Shown: positions 48,770-57,131 of the stretch, in pieces | Layout of the letters: each line of letters starts with the position of its first letter | Position numbering within the stretch: position 1 is the stretch's first letter | Source: Paenibacillus_T sp033239625 | Lineage (GTDB): Bacteria; Bacillota; Bacilli; Paenibacillales; Paenibacillaceae | DNA: 64,000 nt | Assembly: GCF_033239625.1 (NCBI RefSeq) | Contig: NZ_BTCK01000001.1 | Span: 248,001-312,000, forward strand | Direction: 5' to 3' | Notes under the pieces: generated by a model | What the model was told of the DNA's origin: nothing | Seen by the model: only the letters and a program-made list of their open reading frames with translations | Database searches by the model: none | Position numbers and translations under genes: made by a program

Positions 48770-49645
48770 ATGAATTTGAACACAGAACCAGTACGATTTT
48801 CCGTCAAAAGGAGGTTAAGCCGCTCTTACGCGATTGGAGCAGGGGTGCTTCTTCGTTATTTGCTTCTTTTTGCGGGAGTCGCCGTGACACTGTTTCCGTT
48901 CCTATGGATGGCAGCCTCCTCATTCAAGGAGCCCAAGGATTTGTTCGATCTAAGCCTGATCCCGTCGCCTGCCACTTGGAACAACTATGGAGATTTGTTC
49001 GTCAAAGCACCTTTCGGGCGATGGATCTCCAACACGGCAGGCGTCGCAGTCGTATCGACGATGTCGGTACTGTTCTTCGATACGGTCGTGGGGTATGTGC
49101 TCGCTAAGTTCGATTTTCCTGGAAGAAACGTTATCTTCGTCTTGATTATTAGCACATTGATGGTCCCTACCGAGATGCTCATCATCCCCTGGTACTTGCT
49201 CGCGTCGAAGTTAGGCCTGTCGGACACATATGCCGGTTTGCTGCTGCCTGGCCTTATTTCCGCCTTCGGGATCTTCCTCATGCGCCAGTTTATGGAGTCG
49301 CTGCCCTCGGAACTTCTTGATGCGGCGCGCATCGACGGATTGAACGAGTGGAAGGTATTCGCCTCCATAGCGGTTCCGCTCATGAAGCCGGCATTAGCGA
49401 CGCTTGCGATCTTAAGCTTCATCTCGAGCTGGAATCAATTTATATGGCCGTTCATCGTACTGCAGACGGAGAGCAAATATACACTCCCTGTTGGGATGGT
49501 CTATTTCTCTAGCGAAATGAAAGATAACAGCGGTTGGATTCTGATTATGACCGCCGCTACCGTCTCTGTGCTTCCTCTGATTACGATCTTCTTGATTTTC
49601 CAGAAACGAATTATTCAAGGCATCGCACTAAGCGGGATGAAGTGA
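48770..49645 (+). CDS. ABC importer permease, MalG-like
   Basis: A 291-residue membrane protein with six hydrophobic segments and the EAA loop LPSELLDAARIDGLNEWKVFASIAVPLMKPAL near 185-215. GAGGAGG precedes ATG 48770. It forms the heterodimeric channel with the preceding permease. The operon has no ATP-binding subunit, as for many Bacillota sugar importers that use a shared MsmX-type ATPase encoded elsewhere. Confidence 0.88.
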   Translation: MNLNTEPVRFSVKRRLSRSYAIGAGVLLRYLLLFAGVAVTLFPFLWMAASSFKEPKDLFDLSLIPSPATWNNYGDLFVKAPFGRWISNTAGVAVVSTMSVLFFDTVVGYVLAKFDFPGRNVIFVLIISTLMVPTEMLIIPWYLLASKLGLSDTYAGLLLPGLISAFGIFLMRQFMESLPSELLDAARIDGLNEWKVFASIAVPLMKPALATLAILSFISSWNQFIWPFIVLQTESKYTLPVGMVYFSSEMKDNSGWILIMTAATVSVLPLITIFLIFQKRIIQGIALSGMK

Positions 49646-49762
49646 GGAAGCGCAATTATCATTCATTAAAGCTAATCGCCCCGAGATCGGCAGCTTCCTG
49701 GTATGGATAGAACCTTTAGAAGTAGTAGTAGGTATGTGGAATGACAAGACATTTATACAATG

Positions 49763-49790
49763 GAAGTCGCATAAACGGCGACTTCTTTTT
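49763..49790 (+). terminator. Terminator of the lyase-importer operon
   Basis: Perfect 8-bp stem gaagtcgc / gcgacttc with loop ataaacg and five T. Confidence 0.93.
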
Positions 49791-49972
49791 GCATTGTGGT
49801 TGGGCTGTGAGTATAGGCTGATACCGGGCTGCAGTCACTATGAGATCGTTTCTTCTCGATTTGAAAGTCTCCGGCCATGGTACCTTGTTACAGGTCCCGC
49901 GGGTGGAAGAGATGGTATAATAGAGCGTGAAGCTTTAAAAATACTGACGACGCAACCGGGAGTCAACGGATT
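49791..49972 (+). other. Upstream region of the SWIM/SNF2 pair
   Basis: No gene is supported here. A perfect TATAAT (49916-49921) could be the -10 of the SWIM gene promoter, but no convincing -35 is present at 16-18 bases. Composition changes from AT-balanced to GC-rich at about 49970. Confidence 0.5.
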
Positions 49973-51700
49973 ATGGATATGGATTATATGCTGGATGACG
50001 GCGCGTGGCGGCTCCTATTGGAAGGCGTCGCCGCGCGTTTCGACGAACTGACGATCATACGAGGGTTTCAATACTATAAACAGGGACGGGTCGAAGAGTT
50101 AGCGCTCCGCGACGACGGCGTGCACGTGGACGCGCGTGTCAAGGACAACCGGATGTACGACGTCGCCGTCGATCTGGACGATCTCGCGGCGCGCGAATGC
50201 AACTGTTCCGCGAACCGCGCCTGCACGCACATGGCAGCCGCCCTGATGCGATATGCGGAGCTATGCGGCCGGCCGATCCAGGCGCTCGCCAACGCGCGCA
50301 CCGCCTTGAAGAGCGCGGCCGCCGGCGTCAAGCCTGGCGCAGCGTTGGACGGCGGCCGCGGCGTTGCCCGCGCTGGTGCCGAAGAAGCCGCCTCGGAGAC
50401 TTCGTCCCGGACGGGCAGTGGCGATATCGCGAACCGGGGAGCTGCGCCGACAGCCCCTTGGCGCGATCGGCCGACCTTGACGGAGGCGGAGCTGACTGAG
50501 CTTACTGTGGCGAAGTGGCATGAACGGTTCCAGGCTCGCCGCGGACCGATGCACTTGCACATTCGCACGGCGCAGGAGGCCAATGAGCTGCTCGCTGACC
50601 TGCAAGCGATGCGGCCCGAGCTGCCCTGGGCGCTGGAGCAGCTGTTCACGCTCCACGCGTTGCTGTTTGTGCTGGAACAGATAACCAAACCGACCCAGGC
50701 GGACTGGCGCCAATCGGGCCTGTTCAAGGGCTACCATACGCAGCTGGCGCTGGACGGGCTTCGCGCCAAGGCGCAGAGCCTGCTCGAGGACAAGCTCGCG
50801 ATGGCAGACGAAAGCTCCATATACTGGGAGCGGCTAATGGAGACGGTAGTTTTTCTCCGCGAGCGCATGCTGACCGAGGATAAGACGCTCGGCTGCTTCT
50901 CGGCGCTTTATGCTTCGATGTGGCTGAGCTGGCTCGGCCCAGACTCTGCCGGAAGCGCCGCGCTCTACGAGTTAGAGATGCGCCAGCTGCAAGAGGCAGA
51001 AGCGGCGCTCGGCCCGTCCTTGTCGCGGCTGCCGTGGACGCTATCGCTATGTCTGCTGCTGCTCTACCTGTCTCGCGACGCGGAAGCGCGGGCGCTGCTC
51101 GCGCAGGCCGGACGAAAGCTGATGCTGAGGCTGGAGCATCTCGCACCACTGCTTGGCGTTCTCGAGCGCGCGGAGCAATGGGCGCTGCTGCGCGACTGGC
51201 TCGAGGAGTCCGGACCGCTGCTCGCCGGCTTCCGCGGCGAAGACTTGGCACCCTACGGCGACTATTGGGCCGTGGTCGTAGAGAAACTGCCTGAGGCGGA
51301 GCCGGCAATGTGGCGCACGCTCCAGGCGATGCTGCCGTTCTCGCGGTCCGTCTATGAGGATGCGCTGGCGGCACTCGGCAGGTGGGATCGGTGGATCGAC
51401 CTGCAGATGTGCATGGGCCAGGATCCGTTGTCATTCCGCGCGACCGCGCTGAAGCCCATAGAGAAGGAAGCACCGGAGCTGCTTCTGCCCTTCTACCATC
51501 AGGCGGTGGAACGGTATGTACTGCAGAAGAACCGCGATGGCTACAAAAGTGCGGTGAAGCTGCTGAAGCGGCTCGCCAAGCTTTATGCGCGCCTGAAGAA
51601 AGGCGAGCGATGGGAGCAGTTTATCGACATGTTCGCGAGCCGAAACAGCCGGCTGAGGGCGCTGCAGGAAGAACTGCGCAAAGGAGGACTGCTGTCATGA
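49973..51700 (+). CDS. SWIM zinc-finger protein
   Basis: A 575-residue protein. The SWIM zinc site CxCx(n)CxH is seen as CNCSANRACTHMAAALMRY near residues 76-94, after an N-terminal segment FDELTIIRGFQYYKQGRVEEL typical of the family. The rest is helical, rich in Leu/Ala/Arg, without enzymatic motif. The gene ends with ATGA overlapping the SNF2 helicase start; SWIM and SNF2 proteins are a known bacterial pair, and the SWIM protein is thought to assist DNA or chromatin-like substrate binding. GC content is far above neighbours. The start ATG 49973 has GGGAG 11 bases upstream, so the exact start is uncertain. Confidence 0.85.
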   Translation: MDMDYMLDDGAWRLLLEGVAARFDELTIIRGFQYYKQGRVEELALRDDGVHVDARVKDNRMYDVAVDLDDLAARECNCSANRACTHMAAALMRYAELCGRPIQALANARTALKSAAAGVKPGAALDGGRGVARAGAEEAASETSSRTGSGDIANRGAAPTAPWRDRPTLTEAELTELTVAKWHERFQARRGPMHLHIRTAQEANELLADLQAMRPELPWALEQLFTLHALLFVLEQITKPTQADWRQSGLFKGYHTQLALDGLRAKAQSLLEDKLAMADESSIYWERLMETVVFLRERMLTEDKTLGCFSALYASMWLSWLGPDSAGSAALYELEMRQLQEAEAALGPSLSRLPWTLSLCLLLLYLSRDAEARALLAQAGRKLMLRLEHLAPLLGVLERAEQWALLRDWLEESGPLLAGFRGEDLAPYGDYWAVVVEKLPEAEPAMWRTLQAMLPFSRSVYEDALAALGRWDRWIDLQMCMGQDPLSFRATALKPIEKEAPELLLPFYHQAVERYVLQKNRDGYKSAVKLLKRLAKLYARLKKGERWEQFIDMFASRNSRLRALQEELRKGGLLS

Positions 51701-54700
51701 ACGCATACGCCGATACACTTACGATTCAAGCGAGTCTGACCGAACGTGGCGATGCGCTCATATTCGGTGCGGATGCGTCCGGCTACGCGCCGGGGCTGCT
51801 CGTCAAGCAGCGGCTGTTCGCTCGGCACGAGCCGTCGTTTTACGGCACGGAGCTTGAGATCGAGAAGCTGAGGGACGAGCTGGAGCTTGTCGTACTGCCG
51901 GCGGAGATGGTCGTGCCGTTCTTCGCCGATCCCGGGCTGCTGCCGATGCACGTGACTTGGCAGCTTGAAGGCGACGCTGCGCGGCTCGCCGCGTTCGCAC
52001 CGGCGCTGAATCGCGGCATCACGGAGCGAAGATTCGTCCCGAGTTTCGAAGCCTACAAGGTCGGCAAACTGAGATGGACGTGGGAGGAAGAGGCGCTCGA
52101 CGCGAAGACCCGCCGGGCGCTGCGCGCGCTCTCTGGCGGCGGTATGGATGACTCAGGCGTCTGGAATGAAGTGACCGAGGACGAGGGAGGGGCGGATGCC
52201 GTCTTTCTGGCCGGCCTCGGAGCTGCGTTCTCCGCGGCGGTGTTCCAGAGCCATTACGGCACGGAAGCTGCCGCAGCCGACCTGCGCCGCGACTTCCCGC
52301 TGCTGTTCGCGCATGATCGCGCCGCCGCGGCCGCGGGCCTCGATGAGCGCGGATGGCTCGTCGCTGCCGGCTGGAAGGCGGACACGCTTCCGTTCCGGCC
52401 GCTGCTGCAGCTGCTGGAGCCGGAGGACGCCGAATCCGATGGTTGGCGCCTTGCGCTAATGCTGCAGGACAAGCTCGAACCAGCGAAACTTGCGCCTGTT
52501 CGGCTGGCCGCGAATGGAGAAGCCTACGGGACATGGCCCTCCGACTGGACCCCGCACGTGCGCGAGCGCTCCGCGGCCTGGCTCGCGCATCTGCGAGCGA
52601 GCTTGCCGGAGGACCGGCTGTCCGGTAGTCCCGCGGACGTGCTGAACGCACCGCTGTTGAACGACGATGCGTGGCGGTTCTTGACCGCGGACAGCCAGCG
52701 GCTTATAGCCTCCGGCTGGCAAGTGCTGCTGCCCGGATGGTGGGAGGAGGCAAGCCGCAAGAAGCCGCGCCTCCGCGCGAAGGTCCGCCCCGGCGAAGGC
52801 GATGGGGAAGGAAACCGGACGGGTGGCGGGCGGTCCTTCTTCGGTCTCGACGCGCTGATCGAATTCGACTGGAGGCTGTCTATTGGCGAGGTTGACCTCA
52901 GCGAGGAGGAATTTCGCGAGCTGGTCGCCCGCGGCGAACGGCTTGTGCGATTCCGCGACCTATGGGTACCGCTCGATCCGGCCCTGCTAGCGCAGATACG
53001 CAAAGCGATGGCGGGCGTCGATCACCGGCGGGGCTTGTCCTTCCAGGATGTACTGAAGATGCACCTGCACCGCAATCGCGGCGACAGCATGCCGGCTTCC
53101 GCGGGCGAGAATGGTTTAAGCGGCGCTGTGGACAACGGCGAAGAAGACGTCGAGCTGGAGGTGGACGTGGAGCTCAACGCTCACCTGACGACAGTTATGG
53201 GGCAGTTGACGCAGCAGACGGACTGGCCGTCAATCCCCGTGCCGCCGACGCTGCGAGCGGAGCTGCGCAGCTACCAACAAGCTGGGTTCTCATGGCTGGC
53301 GTTTCTGCGCCGGTTCGGGATCGGCGCCGTGCTGGCCGACGATATGGGGCTAGGCAAGACGATTCAGTTCATCACGTACTTGCTGCACGTCGCTGAAGAA
53401 GCCGCCGCTAGCGGAGGACGCCGTCCCGCCCTGTTGATCTGTCCGACTTCTGTGCTCGGCAACTGGCAGAAGGAAGTACGCCGCTTCGCACCGTCCCTGC
53501 GCATCATGCTCCACTACGGCGGCAAGCGTCTCAGCGGCGGTGCATTCTACGAGGAAGCGGCGGGAGCTGATCTCGTGCTGACCTCGTATGCGACGTCGAC
53601 GCTAGACCAAGAGCTGCTTGGCGGGTATACGTGGTCAGCGATCTGCCTCGATGAGGCGCAGAACATCAAGAACGCCGGAACGAAGCAGGCCATCGCGGTC
53701 AAGAGCTTCCCCGCGCGGCATCGCATCGCGCTAACGGGCACGCCGATCGAGAACAAGCTCGCGGAGCTGTGGTCGATCTACGATTTTACCAATCCGGGTT
53801 ACCTCGGCACCGCCCGTGTTTTCGCCGAACGGTTTAGCCAAGCCATTGAACGTGAGCGCGATCATAACCGTACGCAGGAGCTGCAGCGGCTCGTGAAGCC
53901 GTTCATGCTTCGGCGCAAGAAGAAGGATCCGAACATCATGCTGGATTTGCCGGACAAGAACGAAATGAAGACGTACATCAATCTCACCGGCGAGCAGAGC
54001 GCGCTCTACGAGCAGACGGTGAAGGAGCTGATGGACGAGGTCAAGAAGTTGGAAGGCATTCAGCGCAAAGCCGCGATCCTCTCCGCGTTGACTCGGCTGA
54101 AGCAGCTGTGCGACCATCCTGTGCTGTTCACCAAGGAAGCTGTGCCGGTGCCTGAAGACGAGCGCGAGGAAGCCGCCGAATCGGCGATGCTCATTGGCCG
54201 CTCTGCCAAGCTCGAACGGCTGCTCGACCTCGTGAAGGAGCTCCGCGATGAGGGTGAGCGGTGTCTGATCTTCACCCAGTACATCGGCATGGGCGAATTG
54301 TTGCAGCGGGTGATCTCCCGGGAACTTGGTGAGCCTGTCCTGTACCTGCATGGCGGCTCGTCCAAGACGGCGCGCGACCGAATGATCGAGCAGTTCCAGT
54401 CGCAGGAGCTGCCTGCGGCGGAGCAACCTAATGTATTCATATTGTCGATCAAGGCCGGCGGCGTCGGGCTCAACCTGACCGCCGCGAACCATGTATTCCA
54501 CTTCGACCGCTGGTGGAACCCCGCCGTGGAGAACCAGGCGACGGACCGCGCCTACCGGATGGGCCAGACGCGCGATGTGCAGGTGCACAAATTCATCTCG
54601 CTTGGCACGTTGGAGGAGCGGATCGACGAGATGCTCGAGAGTAAGCAGCAACTGAGCGATGACGTCATCACGAGCTCGGAAGGGTGGATCACGGAGTTGT

Positions 54701-54747
54701 CGACGGAAGCGCTGCGCGACTTGTTCACGCTGCGGAGAGACTGGTAG
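51697..54747 (+). CDS. SNF2-family DNA helicase/translocase
   Basis: A 1016-residue ATP-dependent DNA translocase. The N-terminal half (1-500) is a bacterial SNF2-associated region with acidic and beta-rich segments. The motor starts at LRSYQQAGFSWLAFLRRFGIGAVLADDMGLGKT (motif I about 548-555), followed by LICPTSVLGNWQKE (Ia), DEAQNIKN (II, about 651-654), LTGTPIENKLAELWSIYDF (III), and in the second RecA domain LIFTQYIGMGELLQ, LSIKAGGVGLNLTAANHVFHFDRWWNPAVENQATDRAYRMGQ (V-VI). ATG 51697 follows AAAGGAGG and overlaps the SWIM stop. Probably remodels protein-DNA complexes or nascent transcription complexes like HepA/RapA. Confidence 0.92.
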   Translation: MNAYADTLTIQASLTERGDALIFGADASGYAPGLLVKQRLFARHEPSFYGTELEIEKLRDELELVVLPAEMVVPFFADPGLLPMHVTWQLEGDAARLAAFAPALNRGITERRFVPSFEAYKVGKLRWTWEEEALDAKTRRALRALSGGGMDDSGVWNEVTEDEGGADAVFLAGLGAAFSAAVFQSHYGTEAAAADLRRDFPLLFAHDRAAAAAGLDERGWLVAAGWKADTLPFRPLLQLLEPEDAESDGWRLALMLQDKLEPAKLAPVRLAANGEAYGTWPSDWTPHVRERSAAWLAHLRASLPEDRLSGSPADVLNAPLLNDDAWRFLTADSQRLIASGWQVLLPGWWEEASRKKPRLRAKVRPGEGDGEGNRTGGGRSFFGLDALIEFDWRLSIGEVDLSEEEFRELVARGERLVRFRDLWVPLDPALLAQIRKAMAGVDHRRGLSFQDVLKMHLHRNRGDSMPASAGENGLSGAVDNGEEDVELEVDVELNAHLTTVMGQLTQQTDWPSIPVPPTLRAELRSYQQAGFSWLAFLRRFGIGAVLADDMGLGKTIQFITYLLHVAEEAAASGGRRPALLICPTSVLGNWQKEVRRFAPSLRIMLHYGGKRLSGGAFYEEAAGADLVLTSYATSTLDQELLGGYTWSAICLDEAQNIKNAGTKQAIAVKSFPARHRIALTGTPIENKLAELWSIYDFTNPGYLGTARVFAERFSQAIERERDHNRTQELQRLVKPFMLRRKKKDPNIMLDLPDKNEMKTYINLTGEQSALYEQTVKELMDEVKKLEGIQRKAAILSALTRLKQLCDHPVLFTKEAVPVPEDEREEAAESAMLIGRSAKLERLLDLVKELRDEGERCLIFTQYIGMGELLQRVISRELGEPVLYLHGGSSKTARDRMIEQFQSQELPAAEQPNVFILSIKAGGVGLNLTAANHVFHFDRWWNPAVENQATDRAYRMGQTRDVQVHKFISLGTLEERIDEMLESKQQLSDDVITSSEGWITELSTEALRDLFTLRRDW

Positions 54748-54808
54748 GAATAGCTGCTCGCGAGGGAAAGCTAGAAAGCGATAATTACCATTTGTTATTT
54801 GCATCAAA

Positions 54809-54837
54809 CGAAGCCCAATGGTGACCATTGGGCTTCG
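54809..54837. terminator. Strong hairpin between convergent SNF2 and germination genes
   Basis: A 13-bp perfect stem cgaagcccaatgg / ccattgggcttcg with loop tga. T runs are short (tttg on the minus side), so termination probably works in both directions but less cleanly. Confidence 0.75.
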
Positions 54838-54912
54838 TAGCATGTTTTTGACGGAATAGGGTCAAGATTTCCCGATAACAAGGCTATTGCTCTGCTCATT
54901 CAGATCGAAGGC

Positions 54913-56031
54913 TTATTTGATGGTACCCATTGAGTTGATTTTGATACTCACATTGCATTTTATATCCGCGTGCGAGAAGGCATCTCCCCAATTGTCCTCA
55001 TTTGACTTGAAATGACGATACTGATGAGCCCTTGCATAAATACCGAACCCTACGGGATCTATTTGGTGCTTCTGAAACTTACGAATCAGCTTTTCCAATT
55101 GATTCTGCATCTGTTGAGACATTTTTCTCTCAAGAATATCTGCATGCTCCTGGATATCGAAAGTGAACAATTGTTCGGTCATGGCTGCTGACACCTTCAT
55201 CCGGATCAGGAAATGAAAACGGTCACCGGAATAGGACGATTTTATTTTAGTCTTAATGTCCCGGACGCTAAAGCTAACCTTATCTAAGGAAAAGAAGTCG
55301 GAGTTCGGCTCTCCAGGGATCGAGAAGGAAAGCGAAACTCCTTTCGTCGCATCTTTCTTCAAAAGATTCATTAACACGCTTTCTTGATATCCGATGGAAG
55401 TTGCATATTTCCCTTTATGCGTTAATAAAGCTGTTCCTGATAGTCGAAAGCTGTCCTGTTTAGCGTCGTAGCTTACTTCGCTTAAACTAGGGGTAAGCGC
55501 TTCTTCAAAAATTTGCCGATGCATGTCTTGTACGGTGGTAAGTACAGTTGTTCCTCGTTTGCTCTTGGAATCAATCATCCCGCGCAATAGAACAGGAAGG
55601 GGCGGCTGCTTATCCGTCTTAACGGTAAACATTTCCTCAAGGGGACCATTGAACGCAACCATCCGGTCAAGCACGGTGTTTCGTGCATCCCTGAACACGA
55701 CATCCAGAATTTTAAACCAGTTCTCGTGATGAAGGAGTTTGCGACCAACGACGTAAACCTGATAGTTTCTTCCCTCTAGGGCTCCCGACGTATAAGCATC
55801 CTGGATGCTTCTTGATTCGCGAAGACTCGATACCGGAATATTGTATTGCTGTTCTTCACTATGCTTCTCCCCGAATACTGGATTGGATACATAGAACCGA
55901 AGCTGATTGTGTTCATCCAGATCAATGCCCGCAGCTAGCGGTACTGCAGCTTCTTCTAAATTAACCTTATCTCCGCACCCTCCAACAATCAGAGCCATTA
56001 AGAGCAAGGTTCCCCTGATTATTGTCTTCAT
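54913..56031 (-). CDS. Ger(x)C family spore germination lipoprotein
   Basis: C subunit of a GerA-type germinant receptor. A 372-residue lipoprotein: signal MKTIIRGTLLLMALIVGGCG with the lipid-modified Cys at 19. The middle segment EVSYDAKQDSFRLSGTALLTHKGKY and the C-terminal FQKHQIDPVGFGIYARAHQYRHFKSNEDNWGDAFSHADIKCNVSIKINSMG are characteristic of GerC. Starts within the last codons of the B-subunit gene (4-bp overlap). Acts in the spore inner membrane. Which germinant it senses cannot be read. Confidence 0.92.
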   Translation of the reverse strand: MKTIIRGTLLLMALIVGGCGDKVNLEEAAVPLAAGIDLDEHNQLRFYVSNPVFGEKHSEEQQYNIPVSSLRESRSIQDAYTSGALEGRNYQVYVVGRKLLHHENWFKILDVVFRDARNTVLDRMVAFNGPLEEMFTVKTDKQPPLPVLLRGMIDSKSKRGTTVLTTVQDMHRQIFEEALTPSLSEVSYDAKQDSFRLSGTALLTHKGKYATSIGYQESVLMNLLKKDATKGVSLSFSIPGEPNSDFFSLDKVSFSVRDIKTKIKSSYSGDRFHFLIRMKVSAAMTEQLFTFDIQEHADILERKMSQQMQNQLEKLIRKFQKHQIDPVGFGIYARAHQYRHFKSNEDNWGDAFSHADIKCNVSIKINSMGTIK

Positions 56032-57131
56032 CCTAGCTGTTCCTCTCTATGTACTTTCTCTCTGATCAATAGATAAATCCAAATCACAATCGGGAGGATA
56101 TATTCCATCACAATTCCGATATTGGTCATCGTCTGCTCCAGCCAGACACTTTGGTTGAATGTCGGAATATAGATGTATGTTTCGATCCCTATAACGGCTA
56201 GGAGGGCGATCAAGTACTTTTGTTCTCTAGCGCCATTCGTTGTCCACCGTAGGCAATAGGCTGTAAAGTAAAGACAAGGGACCCAACAGAGGGAATATAT
56301 GCCGATGAAGAGCGAGATGAATATAATTTCAATTCGCTCAACGAATTTGAATTGAATCGTCTTAAGTACAGAAATGACGGGCTGATTCACTTCGACCATC
56401 TCGCTTGGGCTGAAATAAATAAAGCAAACTAGCGTAATAAGCAGATTGATGATCAGCGTAATGGTATTAGCAAGCATTATCCCGGCGCCAGCATGCTTCT
56501 TATGCGTTAAATGAGGATACAGGAAGAAGGCTGCTATAAAGCCCAAATAGGCAAAAAGAACACTAGGGATTGCGGATAGGATCGGTGTCCAGCCTTCCTT
56601 CACCAAAGGAATAATGTTTAACCATTGACCTTCCTTAAGAGGCAGTAAATATATAAAAGGAAGCCAGAACAGAAAATAGAAGATCGCTTCGGCATATCTT
56701 CCGAGCATATTCGTCCCTTCCTTCGCGACGATGTAGGTTGGGATGAACAACAGCAGCAAAACGATAAAGGGTGACGTATTCTGCAAGAGCCACACCCGGA
56801 TAATTAACAGCGTTCGGAGTAGTCCGATATAGGCCATCCCTGCAAGATAAACTGCTAAGGATAGAGCTAAGATTCGTGTAAGCAATCTTCCTAGTTTTGT
56901 TTTCAGCAAATCGAGGATGGTGCCGTCAGGACTTCTCCTCATGATATTGATAACCAACAGGCTTGGGATGGTTGTAATCAAGTAGCCGATTACAATAGTG
57001 ATCCAGCCATCCGTTCCGGCAAAACGTGATACCTCTCTCGGTGTCGACAGGATCGCAATGCCGATTTGGATGCCAGCAATGGTAAATACATATTGAAGGA
57101 AAGATATGGGAGTCTTAACGGATTGGTTCAA
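56028..57131 (-). CDS. Endospore germination permease (GerB family)
   Basis: B subunit of the germinant receptor. 367 residues, about ten membrane segments, of the amino acid/polyamine/organocation transporter fold: QYVFTIAGIQIGIAILSTPREVSRFAGTDGWITIVIGYLITTIPSLLVI at the N-terminus. It binds germinant in the spore inner membrane. Overlaps both neighbours by four bases, so all three subunits are translationally coupled. Confidence 0.92.
   Translation of the reverse strand: MNQSVKTPISFLQYVFTIAGIQIGIAILSTPREVSRFAGTDGWITIVIGYLITTIPSLLVINIMRRSPDGTILDLLKTKLGRLLTRILALSLAVYLAGMAYIGLLRTLLIIRVWLLQNTSPFIVLLLLFIPTYIVAKEGTNMLGRYAEAIFYFLFWLPFIYLLPLKEGQWLNIIPLVKEGWTPILSAIPSVLFAYLGFIAAFFLYPHLTHKKHAGAGIMLANTITLIINLLITLVCFIYFSPSEMVEVNQPVISVLKTIQFKFVERIEIIFISLFIGIYSLCWVPCLYFTAYCLRWTTNGAREQKYLIALLAVIGIETYIYIPTFNQSVWLEQTMTNIGIVMEYILPIVIWIYLLIREKVHREEQLG

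Noticed and set aside
51382..51696. In-frame extension of the SNF2 gene upstream to 51382
   Set aside because: It overlaps the conserved end of the SWIM gene in another frame and has low-complexity composition; ATG 51697 has a strong SD and a four-base overlap with the SWIM stop.
53731..54843. Minus-strand reading frame of 370 codons across the SNF2 helicase
   Set aside because: Antisense shadow in high-GC DNA; the plus strand carries all helicase motifs.
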